A stretch of 64,000 nt of DNA from Elusimicrobiota bacterium (GTDB lineage: Bacteria > Elusimicrobiota > Elusimicrobia > Elusimicrobiales > UBA9959): the NCBI GenBank assembly GCA_019135865.1, contig JAGVVD010000008.1, positions 1-64,000 on the forward strand, read 5' to 3'. Shown here piece by piece: positions 55,398 to 62,675 of this stretch (positions are counted from its first letter, which is position 1; each line of letters starts with the position of its first letter). A program made the translations under genes and the position numbers. Under the pieces are notes generated by a model, which was not told the DNA's origin, searched no databases, and worked only from the letters and a program-made list of their open reading frames with translations.

Positions 55398-57526
55398 CCG
55401 TATATCCAGGGGTTGAGGAGATTATCGGGATCGAAGGCCTTCTTGAGGCGGCGGTGGACCTCCGACGGGGAGAAGGCCGGGACCGGGCCGTCCGGGCGGT
55501 GGAAACGGGGAGCTCTGCCGGCCGGGCAGACCCTCAGGGTGGCCGACAGTATGACGCCGTAGGCGCCCAGCGAGCCGCAGAGCAGCCGCGTCAGGTCGTA
55601 GCCGGCCACGTTCTTGACCGATCTGCCGCCCAGGCGGCAGACGGTGCCGTCGGGGAGCGCCAGTTCCAGCCCCAGCAGGAGGTCCCGTATCCCGGTCCAG
55701 GCCTTGGTCGCGATGAGTCCGCCGAGCGTGCCGTCCAGTTTGGGCATCGGGGCTTCCAGCCCCGCGGCTTTCAGCGCCGAGCGCAGGACGTGCAGCGGCA
55801 CGCCGGCCTCGAAGGTCGCGGTCAGGTTCTCGCCGTAGATCTCCAGGACGGAATCCAGGCCCGACACGTCGAGGTCGCGGCCACTCGCAGGGCTCGTGGC
55901 GGAACAACGAGCCTCCGGCTCATCAGGTGTCGGGCGCAATGCCGCCCGACCACCGACTGCGGGCAATGCCGCCCTGTTCCGGCAGGCGTCGCCGCCCTCC
56001 GGGGAGGGCGGCCGGGTCCGGGTACCCAGGCCCCGCACGCGGGACTTTATCCCGTGCGCCGCGCGGTATTTCAGCTCGGAGACCAGGTTCGAGGCCGCCG
56101 CCGGGCGGGAGTGGAACGGTTCCGTCTTCCTGCGGGCGTGGCGGTCGGAGACGGGGATTATCTTGTCGGGATTGGCCAGGTCCTTCGGGTCCAGGGCCTC
56201 TTTCACGCGGGAGAAAAGGTCCAGTTCGGCCCGGTCGTAGAGCCAGTTCATCGCCAGGCGCTTCTCGACGCCGACGCCGTGCTCGCCGGAGATCGTGCCG
56301 CCCAGTTCTATGCAGGCGCGCAGGATCTCGTGGCCCGCCTTGCGCACGCGCCGCGTCTCCTCGGCGTCGCGCTCGTCGTATATGACGTTGGGATGCAGGT
56401 TGCCGTCGCCGGCGTGGAAGAGCAGCCCGGCGGTCAGCTTGTAGTCGGAGATTATGGCGCGGACCCTGGCCGCCGCTTCCGGCAGCTTCGGGCGCGGCAC
56501 GGCCCCGTCCTCCACCATGACGTTCGGCGCCAGCCTGGCCAGCGCCGGGTAGGCGCCCTTGCGGGCGGCCCAGAGCGCCTCGCGCTCGGACTCGTCGGCG
56601 GCTTCGCGGAAGTCCAGCGAGCCGGCGGCCGCGGCGAAGGAGCGCGTCTCCGCCATTTCCTTTTCGAGCTCGCGGCGCGAATTGCCGTCGAGCTCCACGA
56701 TGAGAACGGCCTGCGTGGCGTCCGAAAGCCTGAGCCCGCCGCCGCCCGCCGCGTCCAGCGAGGTCCGGTCCATGGCCTCCAGCGCGCGCGGCACCGTGCC
56801 GGCCGCTATCGTCGAGGCGACGGCCTTCATCGCGCTGTCCACCGAAGGGAAACTGCAGACGGCCGTCATGATGTGCCTGGGCAGCGGAAGTATCCTGAGC
56901 CTGGCGCAGATGACTATGCCTAGCGTTCCCTCGGACCCGATGAAAAGGCCGGGCAGGTCGGGGCCAGTATCCTCCACGGAGAGCTCCAGGGTCTCCCCCT
57001 GCGGGGTCACGACGGTCAGGCCGAGGACATTGTCCGCGGTGACGCCGTATTTGAGGCAGAGGGGCCCGCCGGCGTTCTCGCCGATATTGCCGCCTATCGT
57101 GCAGACCCGCTGGCTGGCCGGGTCGGGCGGATAGAAGAAGCCGGCTTTTGCCAGTTCCTCCTGGAGCTTCAGGTTGACCACTCCGGGCTCCACGACGGCT
57201 ATCCCCGCCGCGGTGTCTATGGACCGTATCCTGTTCAGGGGGGAAAGGTTGAGTATCACGCCGCCCTTGAGCGGGACGGTGCCGCCGGAAAGGTTCGTCC
57301 CGGCCAGCCGCGGCAGGAACGGCACGCCGGCGCCGTGCAGCAGCTTCACCAGCGGCGCCACCTTCTCCGCGGAATCCACGCGCACGACGGCGTCCGGCCG
57401 GGCGCGCGCGGAACCCGCGTCGTAGGAATAAGCCAGTATATCGGCCTCGGCGGTGAAGACATTGTCCTCGCCGGCTATCCTTCTGAGGTCTTCCAGCGTT
57501 CCGTGGAGGCGGTCCTTTCTGAACAT
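55394..57526 (-). CDS. glcD: GlcD-GlcE fusion, FAD-linked 2-hydroxyacid oxidase
   Basis: A 710-residue protein. Residues 1-470 are a full GlcD/D-lactate dehydrogenase: FAD-binding LPRLAGTNLSGGTVPLKGG and GGNIGENAGGPLCLKYGVT, then GDGNLHPN and GTISGEHGVGVEKR. Residues about 490-710 resemble the GlcE subunit (LDVSGLDSVLEIYGENLTATFEAGVPL, then GGRSVKNVAGYDLTRLLCGSLG). The GlcE half is interrupted between GLGTRTRPP and LDVSGLD by about 45 residues encoded by a multi-hairpin DNA insert (55881-56012). The enzyme oxidises glycolate or D-lactate. Reduced FAD would pass electrons to GlcF. Confidence 0.85.
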   Translation of the reverse strand: MFRKDRLHGTLEDLRRIAGEDNVFTAEADILAYSYDAGSARARPDAVVRVDSAEKVAPLVKLLHGAGVPFLPRLAGTNLSGGTVPLKGGVILNLSPLNRIRSIDTAAGIAVVEPGVVNLKLQEELAKAGFFYPPDPASQRVCTIGGNIGENAGGPLCLKYGVTADNVLGLTVVTPQGETLELSVEDTGPDLPGLFIGSEGTLGIVICARLRILPLPRHIMTAVCSFPSVDSAMKAVASTIAAGTVPRALEAMDRTSLDAAGGGGLRLSDATQAVLIVELDGNSRRELEKEMAETRSFAAAAGSLDFREAADESEREALWAARKGAYPALARLAPNVMVEDGAVPRPKLPEAAARVRAIISDYKLTAGLLFHAGDGNLHPNVIYDERDAEETRRVRKAGHEILRACIELGGTISGEHGVGVEKRLAMNWLYDRAELDLFSRVKEALDPKDLANPDKIIPVSDRHARRKTEPFHSRPAAASNLVSELKYRAAHGIKSRVRGLGTRTRPPSPEGGDACRNRAALPAVGGRAALRPTPDEPEARCSATSPASGRDLDVSGLDSVLEIYGENLTATFEAGVPLHVLRSALKAAGLEAPMPKLDGTLGGLIATKAWTGIRDLLLGLELALPDGTVCRLGGRSVKNVAGYDLTRLLCGSLGAYGVILSATLRVCPAGRAPRFHRPDGPVPAFSPSEVHRRLKKAFDPDNLLNPWIYG
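55881..56012. repeat. In-frame multi-hairpin palindromic insertion inside glcDE
   Basis: This stretch keeps the reading frame but encodes low-complexity residues with no match to GlcE. It holds several inverted repeats: a perfect 10-bp stem with 2-nt loop (55991-56000 with 56003-56012), GTCGGGC with GCCCGAC (about 55929-55950), GGCTCGT with ACGAGCC, and a short partial duplication of GGGC-AATGCCGCC. Such selfish palindromic elements in coding genes are known from Rickettsia. This one is of an unnamed type. Only one copy was noticed in the window. Confidence 0.6.
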
Positions 57527-57535
57527 CGGTCCCTT

Positions 57536-58918
57536 TTACAGCGAGCGCAGTTTGGCCGTGAAATGCGGCAGTATGGGCGAGACCTCCACGGCCTCGAGCC
57601 CGCGCACTTTCTTCTTGTTCTTCGCCAGCGCGCCGCAGACCTCTATGACGTAATCGATGTGGCTCTGCGTGTAGACGCGGCGCGGGATGGCCAGCCGCAC
57701 CAGCTCCATCGGGGCGGCCATGAAGTTGCCCTTGGCGTCCCTGCGGCCGAACATCAGCGTGCCTATCTCGACGCCGCGTATGCCGCCCTCCAGGTAGAGC
57801 GCGCAGGCCAGCGCCTGCGCGGGGAAGTTCTGCGGTCTTATATGCGGCAGGAATTTCTTGGCGTTTATGTAGACGCCGTGGCCGCCGGGAGGGTTGACTA
57901 TCGGCACGCCCTTCTTCAGCAGGCCCTCGCCCAGGTAGGCCGAGGAGCGGATGCGGTACTGCAGGTAGTTCTCGTCGAGCACCTCGCGCAGGCCGATGGC
58001 CAGCGCCTCCAGGTCGCGCCCGGCCAGGCCGCCGTAGGTGTTGAAGCCCTCGGTGAGGATGAGCATCTGGCGGCATTTCTGCGACCACTCGGCGTTGTTC
58101 ATCGCCAGGAAGCCGCCGATATTGACCAGCGCGTCCTTCTTGGAGCTCATCCAGCAGCCGTCGGCCAGTTCGAACATCTCCCTGGCTATTTCATGGACGG
58201 GCGTGGAATTGTAGCCCTTCTCGCGCAGCTTTATGAAGTAGGCGTTCTCGGCGAAGCGGGCGCAGTCGAGGAACAGCGGTATGCCGTAACGGCGGCAGAG
58301 TTCCTGCACTTTTTTCAGATTGGCCATCGAGACGGGCTGGCCGCCCAGGGAGTTGTTGGTGACGGTCATCACGCAGAGGGGGATGTTCTCCGCGCCTTTC
58401 TCCTTTATGAAGCGCTCCATCGCGGCCGTGTCGGCGTCGCCCTTGAACGGCGCGACCTTGTCGAAATCGAGCGCCCCCTTTACCGGGAAGTCCATCGCCT
58501 GCGCGCCGGAATATTCCACGTTGGCGCGGGTCGTGTCGAAATGCGAGTTGGAGATGATGTGCTTGCCCTTGCCGCCTATGACGGAGAAGAGGATCTTCTC
58601 GGCGGCGCGGCCCTGGTGCACCGGGATTATCTCCTTCAGGCGGGTCAGCTCGCGCACCTGGGCCTCGAAGTTGTAGTAGCTGCGCGCGCCGGCGTAGGAT
58701 TCGTCGCCGCGCATGATGCCGCCCCACTGGTCCGCGCTCATCGCGCCGGTACCGCTGTCGGTCAGCATGTCGATGAGGACCTTCTCGGCCCTCAGGTTGA
58801 AGAGGTTGTAGTGGGCCTGCTCCAGCAGCCTGGCGCGCTCCTCGCGGCCGGTGAAGCCGAGGGGCTCAACGGTCTTTATCTTGAAGGGTTCGATGATGGT
58901 CTTCCATTTCCATTCCAT
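57536..58918 (-). CDS. tnaA: Tryptophanase (tyrosine phenol-lyase family)
   Basis: A 460-residue PLP enzyme that splits tryptophan to indole, pyruvate and ammonia. It has LTDSGTGAMS, the HQGRAAEK phosphate loop, DCARFAENAYFIK, the PLP-Lys in SSKKDALVNIGG and FPAQALACALYLEGGIRGVEIGTLMFGRR. Two positions speak for tryptophanase rather than tyrosine phenol-lyase: Asp in HFDTTR and His in PHFTAKL near the C-terminus. The start at 58918 is preceded by CGGAGG, a site that can be covered by the leader structure. An in-frame ATG further up at 58942 lies inside the leader and is rejected. It is followed after 9 nt by glcDE. Confidence 0.9.
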   Translation of the reverse strand: MEWKWKTIIEPFKIKTVEPLGFTGREERARLLEQAHYNLFNLRAEKVLIDMLTDSGTGAMSADQWGGIMRGDESYAGARSYYNFEAQVRELTRLKEIIPVHQGRAAEKILFSVIGGKGKHIISNSHFDTTRANVEYSGAQAMDFPVKGALDFDKVAPFKGDADTAAMERFIKEKGAENIPLCVMTVTNNSLGGQPVSMANLKKVQELCRRYGIPLFLDCARFAENAYFIKLREKGYNSTPVHEIAREMFELADGCWMSSKKDALVNIGGFLAMNNAEWSQKCRQMLILTEGFNTYGGLAGRDLEALAIGLREVLDENYLQYRIRSSAYLGEGLLKKGVPIVNPPGGHGVYINAKKFLPHIRPQNFPAQALACALYLEGGIRGVEIGTLMFGRRDAKGNFMAAPMELVRLAIPRRVYTQSHIDYVIEVCGALAKNKKKVRGLEAVEVSPILPHFTAKLRSL

Positions 58919-58927
58919 AAGCAGGCC

Positions 58928-59050
58928 TCCGATAAGCCGCATTGCGGCTTTCTCCGGCCACCCCTCGGCGATTTTCGTTGAAAAATCGCCTTCGGACTTG
59001 CGGACAGTACGCGAAGCGCCCCGCGCTTCGCTCTAAAGACCGTCCTCACC
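58928..59050 (-). promoter_or_regulatory. Structured leader RNA, copy B (candidate riboswitch) upstream of tnaA
   Basis: It has the same order as copy A at 3103-3230: GGTGAGGAC, hairpin 1 (59011-59019 with 59023-59031), GTCCGCAAG, hairpin 2 (58967-58975 with 58982-58990), GTGGCCGGAGAAA and the conserved hairpin AAGCCGC/GCGGCTT (58934-58950), followed by TTATCGGAGG. The 9-bp stems differ in sequence from copy A at nearly every base yet pair fully. Here the TATCGGAGG carries the ribosome-binding site of tnaA, and it can pair with TCCGCAAG (58997-59004). GGAC/GTCC (59002-59005 with 59042-59045) would compete with that helix. A -10 box lies upstream at 59074-59079. Confidence 0.72.
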
Positions 59051-59073
59051 TCCTGCCGGGTAGCGGCGCCTTT

Positions 59074-59079
59074 ATTCTA
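59074..59079 (-). promoter_or_regulatory. -10 box of the tnaA leader
   Basis: Minus-strand TATTAGAAT gives the hexamer TAGAAT, about 24 nt before the conserved leader block begins. Transcription would start near 59066 and give a leader of about 148 nt. No good -35 box was recognised. Confidence 0.4.
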
Positions 59080-59141
59080 ATATTTATCCGGGGGACGACA
59101 CCATGCGGCGCGGTGTTCTCCCTGTAACGGGGACGTTGCCG

Positions 59142-60935
59142 TCAGCCGGCCAGGTAGTAAAGGGCGAGGTAGCCCAGCAGGAACAGGATGATCCACATGA
59201 CGGTGCTGCCGACCGGGCGGTAGCGGTAGACCTCTCCCGGGTAGGCCTCCAGGGCGGCGTCGAGGCGTTCCTGGAGAACGGCCTCGTTTTCCGGCGTGCT
59301 GAAATAAAGTCTCGCCTCCAGCGCGGTTATGCGCAGGAAGGCGCGCGGGTTCTCGGAGGCCATGGAGAGCCCCGCCGGCAGCTTCTCCAGGACGGCGCCG
59401 CGCAGCAGGTCCGCGAAGCGGCCCAGCGGACCGTGCAGGAAGCGCATGAAAGCCGACGCGCCGCTGCGGTACGGCCAGTCGGTGTCCAGGCTCATCGACG
59501 GCACCGGGTCCAGATGGCGCAGGAACATGAAGAAGCCCAGCGCCGTGAACGAGAGCATCCCGACGGCGGAGACCACGTGGGCGGCCGTGTAGGGCTCGTA
59601 GGAGCAGGGGAAGGGCAGGCGCGCGTAGAGCGCGCCGGGGAACAGGCCTATGAGAACGCAGGCCAGGGCGGCCAGCCCCATGGCGGCCAGCATATTCCTC
59701 GGCGGCTCATGGCCGCGCGTTCCGGAGTCGCGCCAGAAGAACATGTAGTAGGGCAGCTTGAGGCCGGTGTGGAGGAAAGTGCCGGCCGAGGCCAGCGTCA
59801 GCAGCAGGTAGGGTCCGGAGAGCAGGCTTTCGCCCGCCGCCGAGACCACCATCGATTTGCTGACGAAGCCGCTGAAGAGGGGGAAGGCGGAGATGGACAT
59901 CGCGCCTATCATGTAGAGCCCCATCGTGACGGGCATGCCGCGCCAGAGGCCGCCCATGTCGCTGAGGCGGGTCTTGCCCGTGGTATGCAGTACCGCGCCG
60001 GCGCCCATGAAGAGCAGGGCCTTGTAGATGATATGCGCCGAGGCGTGGGCGGCCGCGCCGTTGAGCGCCAGCTGCGTGCCGATGCCGACGCCGCAGACCA
60101 TGTAGCCGACCTGGCTGATGATGTGATAGGCGAGCAGCCGCCGCGCGTCGTTCTCCAGGACGGCGTAGACCACGCCGTAAACGGCCATCAGGGCCCCCAG
60201 CCAGACCAGGATCTCTGCGCCGGGAAAGCCGCGTATGAGCGCGTAGACGGCCGACTTGGTGGTGTAGGCCGTCATCAGCACGGCGCCGGTGACGGAAGCT
60301 CGCGGGTAGGCGTCGGGCAGCCAGGCGCCCAGCGGCGGCACGGCCGCGTTGAGCAGGAAGCCGCCCAGTATCAGCCACGAGGCGGGGGAGGACAGCTCCG
60401 CCGTCATGGAGGTGAATTCCAGCGAGCCCGTGCCGGCGGCGCGCAGCAGTATGCCGCTGAGGAGCAGTACGCCGCCGAACATGTGGACCATCAGGTAGCG
60501 CATGCCGGCCGCGCCCGAGCCGGGCCTGCCGCCGGCGAAGACCAGGGCGGCCGCCGCCAGGGCGGAGAGCTCCCAGAAGACGAACAGGGTCAGCAGGTCG
60601 CCGGCCAGAGTGATGCCGAGCGCCCCGCCGAGGTAGACCAGGCCGACGGAACGCTGGAAAGATCTTTTCTCGTGGAGCGAATAGACCGCGCCCAGAACGC
60701 CCATCAGAGAGAAGACCGCGCCGAATATGGAACTGAGCGCGTCGGCCCGCCAGGGCGAGAGCCGGAGCCCGAAGAAGTCCATCCCCGCCCAGCTGCCGTG
60801 CGGCGCGGAGAGGCAGACGGCCAGCGCGGCCAGCGGGGCGGCCACGGACAGCGCCCTGCCGGCGCGCGATGGCAGCAGCGGCACGGCGGCCGCGGCGGCG
60901 ACCAGGAGCAGCGCGGGATGCAGCAGCTCAGTCAT
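59142..60935 (-). CDS. MrpD/NuoN-like proton-translocating antiporter subunit, C-terminally extended
   Basis: A 597-residue membrane protein with about 14 helices. The conserved Glu in FVFWELSALAAAALVF and Lys in HIIYKALLFMGAGA are those used for proton transfer in MrpA/MrpD and complex I subunits L, M and N; ENDARRLLAYHIISQVGYM is the family signature. The last 130 residues have an amphipathic stretch and a further C-terminal helix, a feature of some hydrogenase- or Mrp-linked copies. It is the last gene of the minus-strand operon; a leader element and tnaA follow after about 90 nt. The precise subunit name is uncertain. Confidence 0.82.
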   Translation of the reverse strand: MTELLHPALLLVAAAAAVPLLPSRAGRALSVAAPLAALAVCLSAPHGSWAGMDFFGLRLSPWRADALSSIFGAVFSLMGVLGAVYSLHEKRSFQRSVGLVYLGGALGITLAGDLLTLFVFWELSALAAAALVFAGGRPGSGAAGMRYLMVHMFGGVLLLSGILLRAAGTGSLEFTSMTAELSSPASWLILGGFLLNAAVPPLGAWLPDAYPRASVTGAVLMTAYTTKSAVYALIRGFPGAEILVWLGALMAVYGVVYAVLENDARRLLAYHIISQVGYMVCGVGIGTQLALNGAAAHASAHIIYKALLFMGAGAVLHTTGKTRLSDMGGLWRGMPVTMGLYMIGAMSISAFPLFSGFVSKSMVVSAAGESLLSGPYLLLTLASAGTFLHTGLKLPYYMFFWRDSGTRGHEPPRNMLAAMGLAALACVLIGLFPGALYARLPFPCSYEPYTAAHVVSAVGMLSFTALGFFMFLRHLDPVPSMSLDTDWPYRSGASAFMRFLHGPLGRFADLLRGAVLEKLPAGLSMASENPRAFLRITALEARLYFSTPENEAVLQERLDAALEAYPGEVYRYRPVGSTVMWIILFLLGYLALYYLAG

Positions 60936-61176
60936 AGTAATCCTCGCGGCGGGAGATGAATAGTTTGCCCAGCCACTTGGAGGCGAAAATTATGACGACG
61001 CAGGAGAAGAAGCCGTAGAGGCTGGCGAAGCCGGGGAAATTCTCGAACCAGAAATAGGGGTGGCCCAGGTGCAGGTAATGGACGATCATCACCTCGGCCA
61101 GTATGATGAACAGGAGCGAGGCGCGCAGCGACGCGCGCAGCCTGCCGGCCAGGACCTTCTTCATCCTTTCCTTCAT
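60928..61176 (-). CDS. Small membrane protein of the antiporter operon
   Basis: An 82-residue protein with two hydrophobic segments (about residues 17-35 and 46-65) and a charged C-terminus (SRREDYYD). It overlaps both neighbours by short stretches (8 nt with the antiporter gene downstream, 4 nt with the one upstream). Small accessory membrane proteins are common in such operons, but I do not recognise this one. The overlapping frame and membrane pattern make it a real gene rather than a chance frame. Confidence 0.65.
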   Translation of the reverse strand: MKERMKKVLAGRLRASLRASLLFIILAEVMIVHYLHLGHPYFWFENFPGFASLYGFFSCVVIIFASKWLGKLFISRREDYYD

Positions 61177-62675
61177 GGCGCGGACCCTCCCGCCGCCATC
61201 CCCGCCAGGTCCAGCAGCGTTCCCGGGAAGAAGAAAAGAGCGATAGTGACGGCCGCGGTCATCGTCAGAGGCACCACCATCAGCATGGCCAGCGTCCCGC
61301 TCTCCGGGCGCGCGTGCGCGGCTTTTTCATGACCTTCGGCGGGGGCCTGGCCCCAGAACGCCTCGCGTATTATCGGCACGAAATAGGCGGCGTTGAGCAG
61401 CGCGCTGGCGCCCAGTACGGCGAGGAAGAAGGGACGGCCGGCCTCGACGGCGCCCAGGCCGATATGCCATTTCCCGATGAAGCCCGCCAGCGGCGGCGCT
61501 CCCGTCATGGAAAGCGCGCAGACGGAGAAAGCGGCCATGGTCAGCGGCATGCGCCGGCCGATGCCGCTGAGCTCGCTCACTTTTGTGCGGTGCTCCAGCG
61601 CGTAGATGGCGCCGGCGGCCAGGAAGAGCGTTATCTTGGCGAAGCCGTGCGCGGCCATGTGGGCCACGGCTCCTTTCACGGCCGACGGGACCAGCAGCGC
61701 CGCGCCGAGCACGATATAGGAAAGCTGGCTGACCGTTGAATAGGCCAGCCGCAGCTTGAGGTTGTCCTGCCGCAGCGCCATCACCGAGGCCGCTATTATC
61801 GTGAACGAGGCGGCCCAGGCCAGAGGTTCGCCGAAGCCCAGGGCGGCCAGCGTGCCGGCGCCGAAGACATGGAGAACCACCTTCAGCACCAGGAAGACGC
61901 CGGCCTTTACCACGGCGACGGCGTGCAGCAGCGCGCTGACCGGCGTCGGGGCGACCATGGCGGCCGGCAGCCAGGAGTGGAGCGGCATGACGGCGGCCTT
62001 GGCCGTGCCGGCGATGAAAAGGAAGAAGACCGTTCCCAGCAGCGCCTTGTGCCCCGGGCCCAGCGCGCCGAATACGCCGCCGGGCATGAAGTCCAGCGTG
62101 CCGGCCGCGTCGTAGGTTATAAGTATGGCGGCCAGCATGAAGGTGACCGAGGTGCCGAGCAGATAGGAAAGATATATCCGTCCTCCCTCTATCGCCTCTT
62201 TGGTCTGCTTGTGGGCCACCAGCGGGAAAGTGGCCAGCGTTATCAGTTCGTAGAAGAGGAACGCCGTCAGGAGATTGGCCGAGAAGGCCAGTCCCGCCGC
62301 CGCCGAGAGGGTGAAGGCGAAGAAGGCGAAGAAACGCGTCTGTCTTTCTTCCCCGACCTTGCGCACGTAGCCGGCGGAATATATGGAAGTCAGTATCCAG
62401 AGGAAGGAGGCCATCACGGCGAAGACCATGCCCAGCGCGTCGGCTTTCAGTTTTAGTTCCAGGCCGGGGAGGATCTCCAGAGCGGGCGTGGCGAGGGAAA
62501 CGCCGGAGAGCACCGCGGGCAGCATGGAGATGATGATCGCGAACTTGGCCGCGGCGCCGGCCAGCGTAAAGGACTCGCGCAGCAGCGGCCTGCGCCCCGA
62601 CAACGAGACCAGCAGGCCCGCCGCCAGCGAGGCCAGCACGGCGAAGAGAGGTTTGAAGGACAATATCTCGTTCAT
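61173..62675 (-). CDS. MrpD/NuoN-like proton-translocating antiporter subunit
   Basis: A 500-residue protein with about 14 helices. The conserved Glu lies in FLFYELITLATFPLV and the Lys in MAAHGFAKITLFLAAGA; LKLRLAYSTVSQLSYIVLGA and HSWLPAAMVAPTPVSALLHAVAVVKAG are the signatures of the complex I/Mrp D family. It starts at ATG 62675, overlapping the stop of the upstream paralogue by 4 nt. Longer frames upstream run through that gene. Role: H+ or Na+/H+ movement within a multi-subunit complex whose remaining parts lie outside the window. Confidence 0.85.
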   Translation of the reverse strand: MNEILSFKPLFAVLASLAAGLLVSLSGRRPLLRESFTLAGAAAKFAIIISMLPAVLSGVSLATPALEILPGLELKLKADALGMVFAVMASFLWILTSIYSAGYVRKVGEERQTRFFAFFAFTLSAAAGLAFSANLLTAFLFYELITLATFPLVAHKQTKEAIEGGRIYLSYLLGTSVTFMLAAILITYDAAGTLDFMPGGVFGALGPGHKALLGTVFFLFIAGTAKAAVMPLHSWLPAAMVAPTPVSALLHAVAVVKAGVFLVLKVVLHVFGAGTLAALGFGEPLAWAASFTIIAASVMALRQDNLKLRLAYSTVSQLSYIVLGAALLVPSAVKGAVAHMAAHGFAKITLFLAAGAIYALEHRTKVSELSGIGRRMPLTMAAFSVCALSMTGAPPLAGFIGKWHIGLGAVEAGRPFFLAVLGASALLNAAYFVPIIREAFWGQAPAEGHEKAAHARPESGTLAMLMVVPLTMTAAVTIALFFFPGTLLDLAGMAAGGSAP

